Source of the DNA: JAWKWH01 sp041582695
GTDB taxonomy: Bacteria > Pseudomonadota > Alphaproteobacteria > Rhizobiales > Rhizobiaceae
Length of the DNA stretch: 13,586 nt
NCBI GenBank assembly: GCA_041582695.1
Contig: JBFIBB010000067.1
Span: 1-13,586, forward strand
Reading direction: 5' to 3'
Shown: one piece after another, positions 6,667 through 12,467 of the stretch
Numbering within the stretch: position 1 is the stretch's first letter
Layout: each line of letters opens with the position of its first letter
Translations under genes and position numbers: made by a program
The notes under the pieces: generated by a model
Database searches by the model: none
What the model saw: only the letters and a program-made list of their open reading frames with translations
What the model was told of the DNA's origin: nothing

Positions 6667-7254
6667 ATGAAACCGCTCATTTACTTCGTCCGGCACGGGC
6701 AGACGGACTGGAATGTCGAACTGCGGTTTCAGGGCCAGCAGGACGTTCCCGTAAACGATACCGGGCGCGAACAGGCAAGGCGCAATGGCCGGGCCTTGGG
6801 CAGGCTCATCGAGGAACCAGAAACATTCGATTTCGTTGCAAGTCCTCTGTCGCGCACCCGCGAAACGATGGAGATCATACGCGCCGAAATGGGCCTCGAT
6901 CCGGCTGCTTACCAAACCGACCGCCGTCTCATTGAGCTCAACTACGGCGACTGGGAAGGCTCTACGCTGGAAGAGATGCAGCGAATACACGGCCCGCTAA
7001 GCCTGGCTCGCGATCGCGACAAGTGGACCTTCGTACCGCCAGGACAGGGCGCGGAGAGCTATGCGATGCAGGCTGAACGGTTCGCGCCATGGCTGTCAGA
7101 AACCGTACGCCCAACCGTCTGCGTCACCCACGGTGGCATCATCAGATGCGTCTGGCACATCGTTGCCGGTCTTGCCGGAGCCGAAGCAGGGCTTATGGAC
7201 ATTCCGCAGGATCGAATCCTGCGCCTGAACGATGTTGAATTGGAGTGGCTCTGA
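6667..7254 (+). CDS. Histidine phosphatase family protein (phosphoglycerate-mutase-like)
   Basis: The product is 195 aa, from the branch of the histidine phosphatase superfamily often labelled phosphoglycerate mutase. The phosphohistidine motif is FVRHGQTDWN (7-16), with catalytic H10 flanked by R9; ASPLSRTRET (58-67) supplies R63; E90 in IELNYGDWEG is the likely acid; H155 in CVTHGGIIR is the second catalytic histidine. Length and motifs fit a cofactor-independent-of-bisphosphoglycerate phosphatase (cobC/gpmB-like) better than a glycolytic mutase, which is longer. The substrate is unknown. It lies 33 bases after fabI and is probably co-transcribed; it converges on the DUF1344 gene with only 12 bases between the stop codons, and no terminator is apparent there. 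Confidence 0.9.
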   Translation: MKPLIYFVRHGQTDWNVELRFQGQQDVPVNDTGREQARRNGRALGRLIEEPETFDFVASPLSRTRETMEIIRAEMGLDPAAYQTDRRLIELNYGDWEGSTLEEMQRIHGPLSLARDRDKWTFVPPGQGAESYAMQAERFAPWLSETVRPTVCVTHGGIIRCVWHIVAGLAGAEAGLMDIPQDRILRLNDVELEWL

Positions 7255-7266
7255 AAGCGACCGCGC

Positions 7267-7515
7267 CTACTCGAACAGCTCCATGTCAGTGATCAGGTTC
7301 ACGCCGTTGATCGTGTCGTAGGCGATCAGAACTTCCATGCCTTCCTGCAACGTATCGGGATCGAACTCCCCGGGAAGCTTGTAGGTCTTGCCATCATCCA
7401 GAACGATGGTGGAAGTCTCGCGGTCGATGGAGGTGATCTTCCCGTCGGCGTCCGCGGCAAGCGCCAGTCCGCCCATGAAAATCATTGCAAAAAATGCCCC
7501 GGCGATCTTTTTCAT
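7267..7515 (-). CDS. Small exported DUF1344 protein
   Basis: The product is 82 aa with a clear Sec signal peptide (KK start, hydrophobic AGAFFAMIFMGGLALA, cleavage expected after A20 or A21). The mature part of about 61 residues is a compact beta-type domain: GKITSIDRETSTIVLDDGKT, then a KLPGEFD...LQEGMEVLIAYD segment and a conserved acidic end (ITDMELFE). This is the DUF1344 pattern common in rhizobia. It contains no cysteine, so no lipidation or disulfide. A purine-rich GGGAAACGGAA precedes ATG 7515 on the minus strand. It is convergent with the phosphatase gene and divergent from aroC. Function is unknown; a periplasmic location is inferred from the signal peptide. Confidence 0.85.
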   Translation of the reverse strand: MKKIAGAFFAMIFMGGLALAADADGKITSIDRETSTIVLDDGKTYKLPGEFDPDTLQEGMEVLIAYDTINGVNLITDMELFE

Positions 7516-7577
7516 TTCCGTTTCCCGTCAATCAGTTTTTCTGCAGGTGGAGTGCGCGGACAGATCTGCGCATCCTT

Positions 7578-7612
7578 CAATTGTTTAGCCATCGCAGCAA
7601 CACCGCAATTGT
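7578..7612. repeat. Two copies of CAATTGT in the DUF1344-aroC intergenic region
   Basis: CAATTGT occurs at 7578-7584 and 7606-7612, 28 bases apart start to start, within the 262-base divergent region between the DUF1344 gene and aroC. The spacing is close to three helical turns minus a few bases, so it might be a pair of operator half-sites, but seven-base matches are weak evidence. The inverted repeat GTTTG-CT-CAAAC (7649-7660) lies nearby. I see no RNA gene or small coding region in this gap. Confidence 0.2.
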
Positions 7613-7708
7613 GGCGAATCTAGAGTCGTTCCTCCTCAAATGGAAGCAGTTTGCTCAAACAGTGCCGCCGGCCACAAAAACTGATCGGCGAAAACGGAAA
7701 ATGCCGGT

Positions 7709-7737
7709 TTGACCGGATTTTGAAACCTCAATAGAAG
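7709..7737 (+). promoter_or_regulatory. Candidate sigma70 promoter for aroC-ribB
   Basis: TTGACC (7709-7714; 5 of 6 matches to the -35 consensus) and TAGAAG (7732-7737; 4 of 6 matches to the -10 consensus) are separated by the ideal 17 bases. Transcription would begin near 7744, giving a leader of about 34 bases before the aroC ATG at 7778. This also argues against the in-frame ATG at 7742 as the aroC start, since it would fall at or before the transcript's first base. Confidence 0.5.
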
Positions 7738-7777
7738 GCACATGGGTCCGCATCACGCTTGCCCGACAGGAAAAGAA

Positions 7778-8872
7778 ATGTCTCACAACACATTCGGCCA
7801 CATGTTCCGCGTCACCACCTGGGGCGAAAGCCACGGGCCGGCGCTCGGCTGCGTTGTCGATGGCTGCCCGCCCGGCATTCGCTTCCGCCTGTCCGACATC
7901 CAGGCCCACCTCGACCGGCGCAAGCCCGGCCAGTCGAAATTCGTCACCCAGCGCCGGGAAGCCGACGAAGTCGAAATCCTGTCCGGAATTCTCGAGGACG
8001 GCGACGAACTGATTACCACCGGAACGCCGGTCTCGATGCTGATTCGCAATACCGACCAGCGCTCGAAGGACTACGGCGACATCGCCAGGCAGTATCGCCC
8101 GGGCCACGCCGACTTCACCTATGACGTCAAATACGGCATTCGCGACTATCGCGGCGGCGGCCGGTCGTCGGCCCGCGAAACCGCGGCGCGGGTGGCCGCA
8201 GGCGGCTTGGCGCGGCTTGTCGTTCCGGGGCTCTCCGTTCGCGGCGCGCTGGTTTCGATGGGCGAGAAATCGATCGACCGGCGGAATTGGAACTGGGATT
8301 TCGTCACCGCGGCCGAAAATCCGTTCTTCACTCCCGACCCCGCCTCCGTCGACGTTTTCTCCGCTTATCTCGATGGCATCCGCAAGGCCGGATCGTCGGT
8401 CGGCGCCGTTGTAGAGATCGTCGCGGAGGGCGTTCCCGCCGGTCTTGGCGCGCCGGTCTACGGCAAGCTCGACCAGGACATCTGCGCAAATCTCATGTCG
8501 ATCAACGCTGTCAAGGGCGTGGAAATCGGCAATGGCTTCGAAGCTGCCCGCATTACCGGTGAGGAAAACGCCGACGAAATGCGCATGGGCAAGGACGGCA
8601 AGCCGGTTTTCCTGTCCAACAAGGCAGGCGGCGTTCTCGGCGGCATCTCGAGCGGCGAGCCGGTCGTGGCGCGCTTTGCCGTCAAGCCGACCTCCTCGAT
8701 CCTCAATCCGCGCCGGTCCGTCGACGCCGAGGGGCATGAAATCGAGATCGTCACCAAGGGCCGTCATGATCCGTGCGTCGGCATTCGCGCCGTACCGGTC
8801 GGCGAGGCCATGGTTGCCTGCGCCATTGCCGACCACTATCTGAGGCATCGTGGCCAGACTGGCCGCATCTGA
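7778..8872 (+). CDS. aroC: Chorismate synthase
   Basis: Converts 5-enolpyruvylshikimate 3-phosphate to chorismate, the last shikimate-pathway step and branch point to aromatic amino acids and folate; it needs reduced FMN. The product is 364 aa, usual for the family. All three family signatures are present: GESHG (16-20), GRSSARE (128-134) and RHDPC (329-333). ATG 7778 is chosen over the in-frame ATG 7742 because AGGAAAAG (7768-7775) sits just upstream and the resulting MSHNTFGHMFRVTTWGESHG is the standard N-terminus. The ribB gene starts 23 bases after its stop, with no terminator between, so the two look like one operon; both relate to flavin chemistry since AroC depends on FMN, though the link may be coincidental. 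Confidence 0.98.
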   Translation: MSHNTFGHMFRVTTWGESHGPALGCVVDGCPPGIRFRLSDIQAHLDRRKPGQSKFVTQRREADEVEILSGILEDGDELITTGTPVSMLIRNTDQRSKDYGDIARQYRPGHADFTYDVKYGIRDYRGGGRSSARETAARVAAGGLARLVVPGLSVRGALVSMGEKSIDRRNWNWDFVTAAENPFFTPDPASVDVFSAYLDGIRKAGSSVGAVVEIVAEGVPAGLGAPVYGKLDQDICANLMSINAVKGVEIGNGFEAARITGEENADEMRMGKDGKPVFLSNKAGGVLGGISSGEPVVARFAVKPTSSILNPRRSVDAEGHEIEIVTKGRHDPCVGIRAVPVGEAMVACAIADHYLRHRGQTGRI

Positions 8873-8895
8873 TTCCGTTTCCAGGGCATCTTCCG

Positions 8896-10005
8896 ATGGG
8901 ATACGATCAAAAGAAAATCGTCGAGGCGCTGCGCGCTTTTGAAGCTGGCGAAATCGTGGTCGTTACCGACGATGACGGCCGCGAAAACGAGGGCGACCTC
9001 ATCGTCGCCGCAGTGCATTGCACGCCTGAAAAGATGGCGTTCATCGTTCGCCACACCTCCGGCATCGTTTGCGCGCCGATGCCGCGCGACGAAGCCAAAC
9101 GCCTGAATCTCACCGCCATGGTCGCCGAAAACGACGCGCCGCACGCTACCGCATTCACCGTCAGCGTCGACTACAAGCATGGCACCACCACCGGCATATC
9201 CGCCGATGACCGCACGCTGACCGTTCGAAATCTTGCCAATCCCAATGCCGGCGCGACGGACTTCGTCCGGCCGGGCCACGTCTTTCCGCTCGTTGCGCGC
9301 GAGGGCGGCGTGCTGATGCGTTCCGGCCACACCGAGGCGGCGGTGGATCTTTGCAGGCTCTCCAATCTGCCGCCAGTCGGCGTCATCTGTGAACTTGTCA
9401 ATGATGACGGCACGGTCATGCGCGGGCCGGATGTCGCGGCCTTCGCCTCAAGTCATGGATTGAAACAGGTTTCCGTTGCCGATCTGATTGCCTACCGCCA
9501 GCGTCAGGAAACGCTGATAGAAAGAGTCGAGCAATCGGCCATCGAAACGCCTGGCGGCAGGGCCACGGCCTACACCTACCGCCTTCCCTGGGATGTCATG
9601 CACCATCTCGCCATCGTCTTCGGCGACATACGTGACGGCGAAGACATTCCCGTCCGTTTCCACACGGAGGATGTCGTCAACGACGTCTTCGGCGACGGCG
9701 ACGAGTTGCACCAGGTGATGCGCTCATTCGGCGCTGCCAGGCGTGGTGTTATTGTCTACCTGCGTGAAGGTTCGGTTGGCGTCGCACATCAGATCCGCAA
9801 TCGTCACGGCAACGCCTCCGAAGCACACACCGAGGCGCTGGTCCGTGAACACGAGTGGCGCGAAATTGGCCTTGGCGCGCAGATTCTGAGGGACCTCGGC
9901 ATTTCGTCGATCCGGCTGATTGCTTCGCGCGAACGACACTATGTTGGCCTGGACGGTTTCGGAATTGAGATCCGCAGTACCGAGATTCTCGATCGGGAAA
10001 ATTGA
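8896..10005 (+). CDS. ribB: 3,4-dihydroxy-2-butanone 4-phosphate synthase with degenerate GTP cyclohydrolase II-like C-terminal domain
   Basis: Makes the four-carbon precursor of riboflavin from ribulose 5-phosphate. The product is 369 aa. Residues about 1-205 are a complete RibB domain: TDDDGRENEGDL (acidic metal and substrate loop), RHTSGIVCAP, GTTTGISADDR, RPGHVFPL and GHTEAAVDL. Residues about 206-369 align with GTP cyclohydrolase II, but the zinc ligands are gone: where RibA has HSEC...CDC, this protein has H256-TED-VVNDVFGDGDE, and the whole C-terminal half contains no cysteine. The DT.EAN substrate segment is also missing. It should therefore not make the pyrimidine precursor; the form is known from proteobacteria as RibBX. 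A separate RibA is predicted elsewhere. ATG 8896 is 23 bases after aroC, with a weak AGGG (8883-8886) upstream. No FMN riboswitch fits in the gap. Confidence 0.94.
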   Translation: MGYDQKKIVEALRAFEAGEIVVVTDDDGRENEGDLIVAAVHCTPEKMAFIVRHTSGIVCAPMPRDEAKRLNLTAMVAENDAPHATAFTVSVDYKHGTTTGISADDRTLTVRNLANPNAGATDFVRPGHVFPLVAREGGVLMRSGHTEAAVDLCRLSNLPPVGVICELVNDDGTVMRGPDVAAFASSHGLKQVSVADLIAYRQRQETLIERVEQSAIETPGGRATAYTYRLPWDVMHHLAIVFGDIRDGEDIPVRFHTEDVVNDVFGDGDELHQVMRSFGAARRGVIVYLREGSVGVAHQIRNRHGNASEAHTEALVREHEWREIGLGAQILRDLGISSIRLIASRERHYVGLDGFGIEIRSTEILDREN

Positions 10006-10094
10006 CGCACGCGTGCCGCTTCCGAAATCCTCATGCGAACCGGGCCTGAATTGCACTTCCGTTAATTAGTGAATTCGAAACGTCAGCCGCATAC

Positions 10095-10113
10095 GCTCCT
10101 GCAGCAACGGAGC
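10095..10113 (+). promoter_or_regulatory. Possible hairpin covering the ribosome binding site of the membrane-protein gene
   Basis: GCTCC (10095-10099) can pair with GGAGC (10109-10113) around a 9-base loop. The right arm contains the likely Shine-Dalgarno GGAG (10109-10112) for ATG 10122. The 116-base gap after ribB otherwise shows no convincing promoter or terminator. A five-base arm is near what chance gives. Confidence 0.22.
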
Positions 10114-10121
10114 TTGGGCAC

Positions 10122-11087
10122 ATGTGGGATTTCAGTCTTGGCACGACTTTGGCATTGTTGCTGCGCACCTGGCCATTTCTGGCGCTACGTTTTTTCGTCT
10201 TCGGTGGTATCGCTGTTCTTTTCTTGGCGGTAACCGGTTCCGGCGCGCTTATCGGATATGGCGTTGGCACCGGTTTCTACGATCAGACCTCCGGCTACCA
10301 GTTCGGCATCTATGGAACCATCGGCGGTTTCGTCCTGTCCGGACTGATCTTCAGACTGATTCGCCAATACATCCTCTACATGGTCAAGGCGGCCCACATC
10401 GCGGTCTTGATGCGGCTGGTGGACGGAGCACCACTGCCGGACGGAATGGGCCAGGTCGCTTATGGGCGCCAGATTGTGACCGAGAGATTTGTCGAGGCCA
10501 ATGCGCTGTTTGCGCTCGACCTGCTGATCAAGGGCGTAGTCAAGACGATCGGTCGCGTCGTCTCGGGCATCGGCGCTTTTGTTCCGATTCCCGGCCTCCG
10601 GCAGATCATCGGAATCATCAACGCGGTCATCGAAACATCGGTCACCTTCGTCGATGAAATCATCCTCGCCTACAATATCCGGACGCAGAGCGGCAATCCG
10701 TGGGAAAGCTCCCGCCAGGCGCTCGTGCTCTACGCGCAGAACGGCCGGACGATGATCAGGAATGCCGCCTGGCTCACCTTTTTCCTGTTTGCGATGTCGG
10801 TGCTGATATTCCTGATCCTGGTTGCGCCGCTGGCTGCCATCTTTGCCGCGATGCCCGGCACGACCGTCGCCTACGGCATCATCGCGGCGGTGGTTTTCGC
10901 GATATTCGTCAAGGAAACGCTGATCGAGCCGTTTGCGGTCGCAGCCCTGATGCAGGTTTACTTCAAGACAATAGAAGGACAGCAGCCCGATCCGGAATGG
11001 GACGAAAAACTTGCAGGAATTTCCGGAAAGTTCCGGGAGCTGAAAGACCGCGCCATCGGGGCAGCAATGCCCCGCTATTCGAACTGA
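10122..11087 (+). CDS. Uncharacterised polytopic membrane protein
   Basis: The product is 321 aa; I do not recognise a named family. Hydrophobic segments suggest membrane helices at about 17-48, 62-88, 216-243 and 248-275. The middle region 130-183 is amphipathic to hydrophobic with a PIPGLRQIIGIINAVIE stretch and may be re-entrant or two further helices. The first helix has a charged side (LLLRTWPFLALRFFVF). A Gly-rich turn follows (GSGALIGYGVGTG, 39-51). A soluble, charged C-terminal tail of about 40 residues starts near GQQPDPEWDE and contains KFRELKDR. There is no signal peptidase site, ATP-binding motif or transporter signature. ATG 10122 has CGGAG nine bases upstream. It is encoded between ribB and the deacetylase-like gene on the same strand, with gaps of 116 and 87 bases, so operon membership is uncertain. 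Probably a conserved inner-membrane protein of Rhizobiales. Confidence 0.8.
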   Translation: MWDFSLGTTLALLLRTWPFLALRFFVFGGIAVLFLAVTGSGALIGYGVGTGFYDQTSGYQFGIYGTIGGFVLSGLIFRLIRQYILYMVKAAHIAVLMRLVDGAPLPDGMGQVAYGRQIVTERFVEANALFALDLLIKGVVKTIGRVVSGIGAFVPIPGLRQIIGIINAVIETSVTFVDEIILAYNIRTQSGNPWESSRQALVLYAQNGRTMIRNAAWLTFFLFAMSVLIFLILVAPLAAIFAAMPGTTVAYGIIAAVVFAIFVKETLIEPFAVAALMQVYFKTIEGQQPDPEWDEKLAGISGKFRELKDRAIGAAMPRYSN

Positions 11088-11126
11088 TTCACAGATCGCC
11101 CGCAGGCGTTCGGTTTCATTGGAAAT

Positions 11127-11172
11127 CCCTGATTGCAGGTAGCAAAGGCGCTGCGACCTGATAGAATCAGGG
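11127..11172 (+). promoter_or_regulatory. Alternative hairpins overlapping the ribosome binding site of the deacetylase-like gene
   Basis: ATCAGG (11166-11171) pairs perfectly with CCTGAT (11157-11162) around a 3-base loop. The slightly longer ATCAGGG (11166-11172) also pairs perfectly with CCCTGAT (11127-11133) around a 32-base loop. The shared right arm contains the only Shine-Dalgarno-like AGGG (11169-11172), directly before ATG 11175. The two pairings exclude each other. No T tract follows, so this is not an intrinsic terminator for the membrane-protein gene. Confidence 0.35.
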
Positions 11173-11174
11173 CC

Positions 11175-12101
11175 ATGACAACCCGGCTCTATACGCATCC
11201 CGTATATCTCCAGCATCTTACACCATCAGGTCATCCCGAGCGGCCGGATCGCCTGCGGGCCATTGCCGAGGCGCTCGAAGACGACCGTTTTGCGGCGCTC
11301 GAGCGGGTCGAGGCTCCCGAAGGCGATCCCGACACGATACTGTACGCGCATCCCGAAGAATTCCGCGATCTGGTTGTGTCGCGCATTCCCGAGGAGGGAC
11401 TGGCCAGGATCGATGCGGATACGACAGCAAGCCCGAAGAGCTTCGAGGCGGCGCTGACGGCGATCGGCGCGGCTAACGACGCGGTCGATGCGGTGTTTTC
11501 CGGCAAGGCCGACAACGCGTTCATAGCGGCCCGACCCCCTGGTCATCACGCCGAACGGACGATGGCGATGGGCTTCTGCCTGTTCAACACTGCCGCCATC
11601 GCCGCCCGTTACGCGCAGCGCAAGCACGGAGCCGAGCGCGTCGCTATCGTCGACTGGGACGTTCATCACGGCAACGGAACCCAAGACATCTTCTGGGATG
11701 ATCCGAGCGTTCTTTATTGTTCGACGCATCAGATGCCGCTCTATCCGGGCACCGGCGGCAAGAACGAAACCGGCGCCGGCAACATCGTCAACGCACCCCT
11801 GTCGCCCGGCGACGGCAGCGCCCGTTTCCGCGAAGCGTTTCGCGAGCGGGTGCTCGGAGCGATCGACGAATTCCGCCCAGACCTGATCATCGTTTCAGCC
11901 GGTTTTGACGCGCACTATCGCGACCCGCTCGCGCAGATAAATCTCGAGGCCGACGATTTCGACTGGGCGACCGGGCAGTTGATGGATCGCGCCGGTGTTT
12001 ATGCCGCCAACCGCTTGGTCAGCCTGCTGGAAGGCGGTTATGATCTGCAGGGGCTTGCAAGTTCGACTGCCGCCCACGTTGCGCGGTTGATGAAAGGATA
12101 G
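11175..12101 (+). CDS. Histone deacetylase family zinc amidohydrolase
   Basis: The product is 308 aa, from the arginase/deacetylase fold family that in bacteria includes acetoin-utilisation AcuC, acetylpolyamine amidohydrolases and HDAH-type deacetylases. Active-site parts are complete: the His pair H124-H125 in RPPGHHAE; D160 and zinc ligands D162 and H164 in VDWDVHHGNGT; zinc ligand D245 in SAGFDAHYRDP; and the transition-state tyrosine Y289 in LEGGYDL. It should thus hydrolyse an acetyl-lysine, acetylpolyamine or similar amide in the cytoplasm; the N-terminal HPERPDRL and the sequence style favour the class II-like HDAH group over AcuC. ATG 11175 gives MTTRLYTHPVYLQHL, a typical start; the in-frame TTG 11133 would add 14 unconserved residues. 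The putative ribosome binding site AGGG is only two bases from the ATG, which is odd. xseB starts three bases after its stop codon. Confidence 0.93.
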   Translation: MTTRLYTHPVYLQHLTPSGHPERPDRLRAIAEALEDDRFAALERVEAPEGDPDTILYAHPEEFRDLVVSRIPEEGLARIDADTTASPKSFEAALTAIGAANDAVDAVFSGKADNAFIAARPPGHHAERTMAMGFCLFNTAAIAARYAQRKHGAERVAIVDWDVHHGNGTQDIFWDDPSVLYCSTHQMPLYPGTGGKNETGAGNIVNAPLSPGDGSARFREAFRERVLGAIDEFRPDLIIVSAGFDAHYRDPLAQINLEADDFDWATGQLMDRAGVYAANRLVSLLEGGYDLQGLASSTAAHVARLMKG

Positions 12102-12104
12102 GCA

Positions 12105-12374
12105 ATGGCAGAGGAAACCGCGGCCAAGGCGGCCGACAACGGCGATGTCGCGTCGATGAGCTTCGAACAGGCGCTCGCGGCTCTCGAACGCATTGTCGAA
12201 GATCTGGAAAAGGGCGATGTTCCGCTGGATCAGTCGATCCGCATCTACGAGCGCGGCGAGGCGCTGAAGGACCATTGCGAAAAGCTGCTTAAATCGGCCG
12301 AGGACAAGGTGGAAAAGATACGATTGTCGCGCGAGGGTAAGGTTACGGGCGTCGAACCGCTCGATCCGGAGTGA
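12105..12374 (+). CDS. xseB: Exodeoxyribonuclease VII small subunit
   Basis: Small subunit of exonuclease VII, which with XseA degrades single-stranded DNA to oligonucleotides. The product is 89 aa, normal size. The characteristic SFEQALAALERIVEDLEKGD (19-38), then LDQSIRIYERGEAL (41-54) and CEKLLKSAEDKVEKI (58-72), form the two-helix coiled coil that packs on XseA. A short acidic tail (VEPLDPE) ends it. AAAGGA (12093-12098), inside the end of the preceding gene, serves as ribosome binding site; with three bases between the stop and this ATG, translation is probably coupled to the deacetylase-like gene. Location upstream of dxs is common in alphaproteobacteria and gammaproteobacteria. xseA is not in the window. 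Confidence 0.96.
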   Translation: MAEETAAKAADNGDVASMSFEQALAALERIVEDLEKGDVPLDQSIRIYERGEALKDHCEKLLKSAEDKVEKIRLSREGKVTGVEPLDPE

Positions 12375-12408
12375 CGCCGCCGTGTCCTGCCTGCGCCATC
12401 CTCTCGCA

Positions 12409-12437
12409 TTTACATCGGCTTTCAGGCACCCTATGTG
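12409..12437 (+). promoter_or_regulatory. Candidate promoter for dxs
   Basis: TTTACA (12409-12414; 5 of 6 matches to the -35 consensus) is followed after 17 bases by TATGTG (12432-12437; 3 of 6 matches to the -10 consensus). Transcription would begin near 12444, about 24 bases before the TTG start of dxs. If real, dxs can be expressed apart from xseB, and GTG 12435 is excluded as its start. Confidence 0.33.
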
Positions 12438-12467
12438 CTTACCGATCAACGGAAAGAACCTTATCCC

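Noticed and set aside
7655..8848. 397-codon open frame antisense to aroC
   Set aside because: It is entirely opposite a textbook chorismate synthase gene and reads as a shadow of it (Asp/Arg/Ala-rich, no motifs).
8873..8895. FMN riboswitch ahead of ribB
   Set aside because: Only 23 bases separate aroC and ribB, too short for the element, and none of its conserved segments are seen in the aroC leader.
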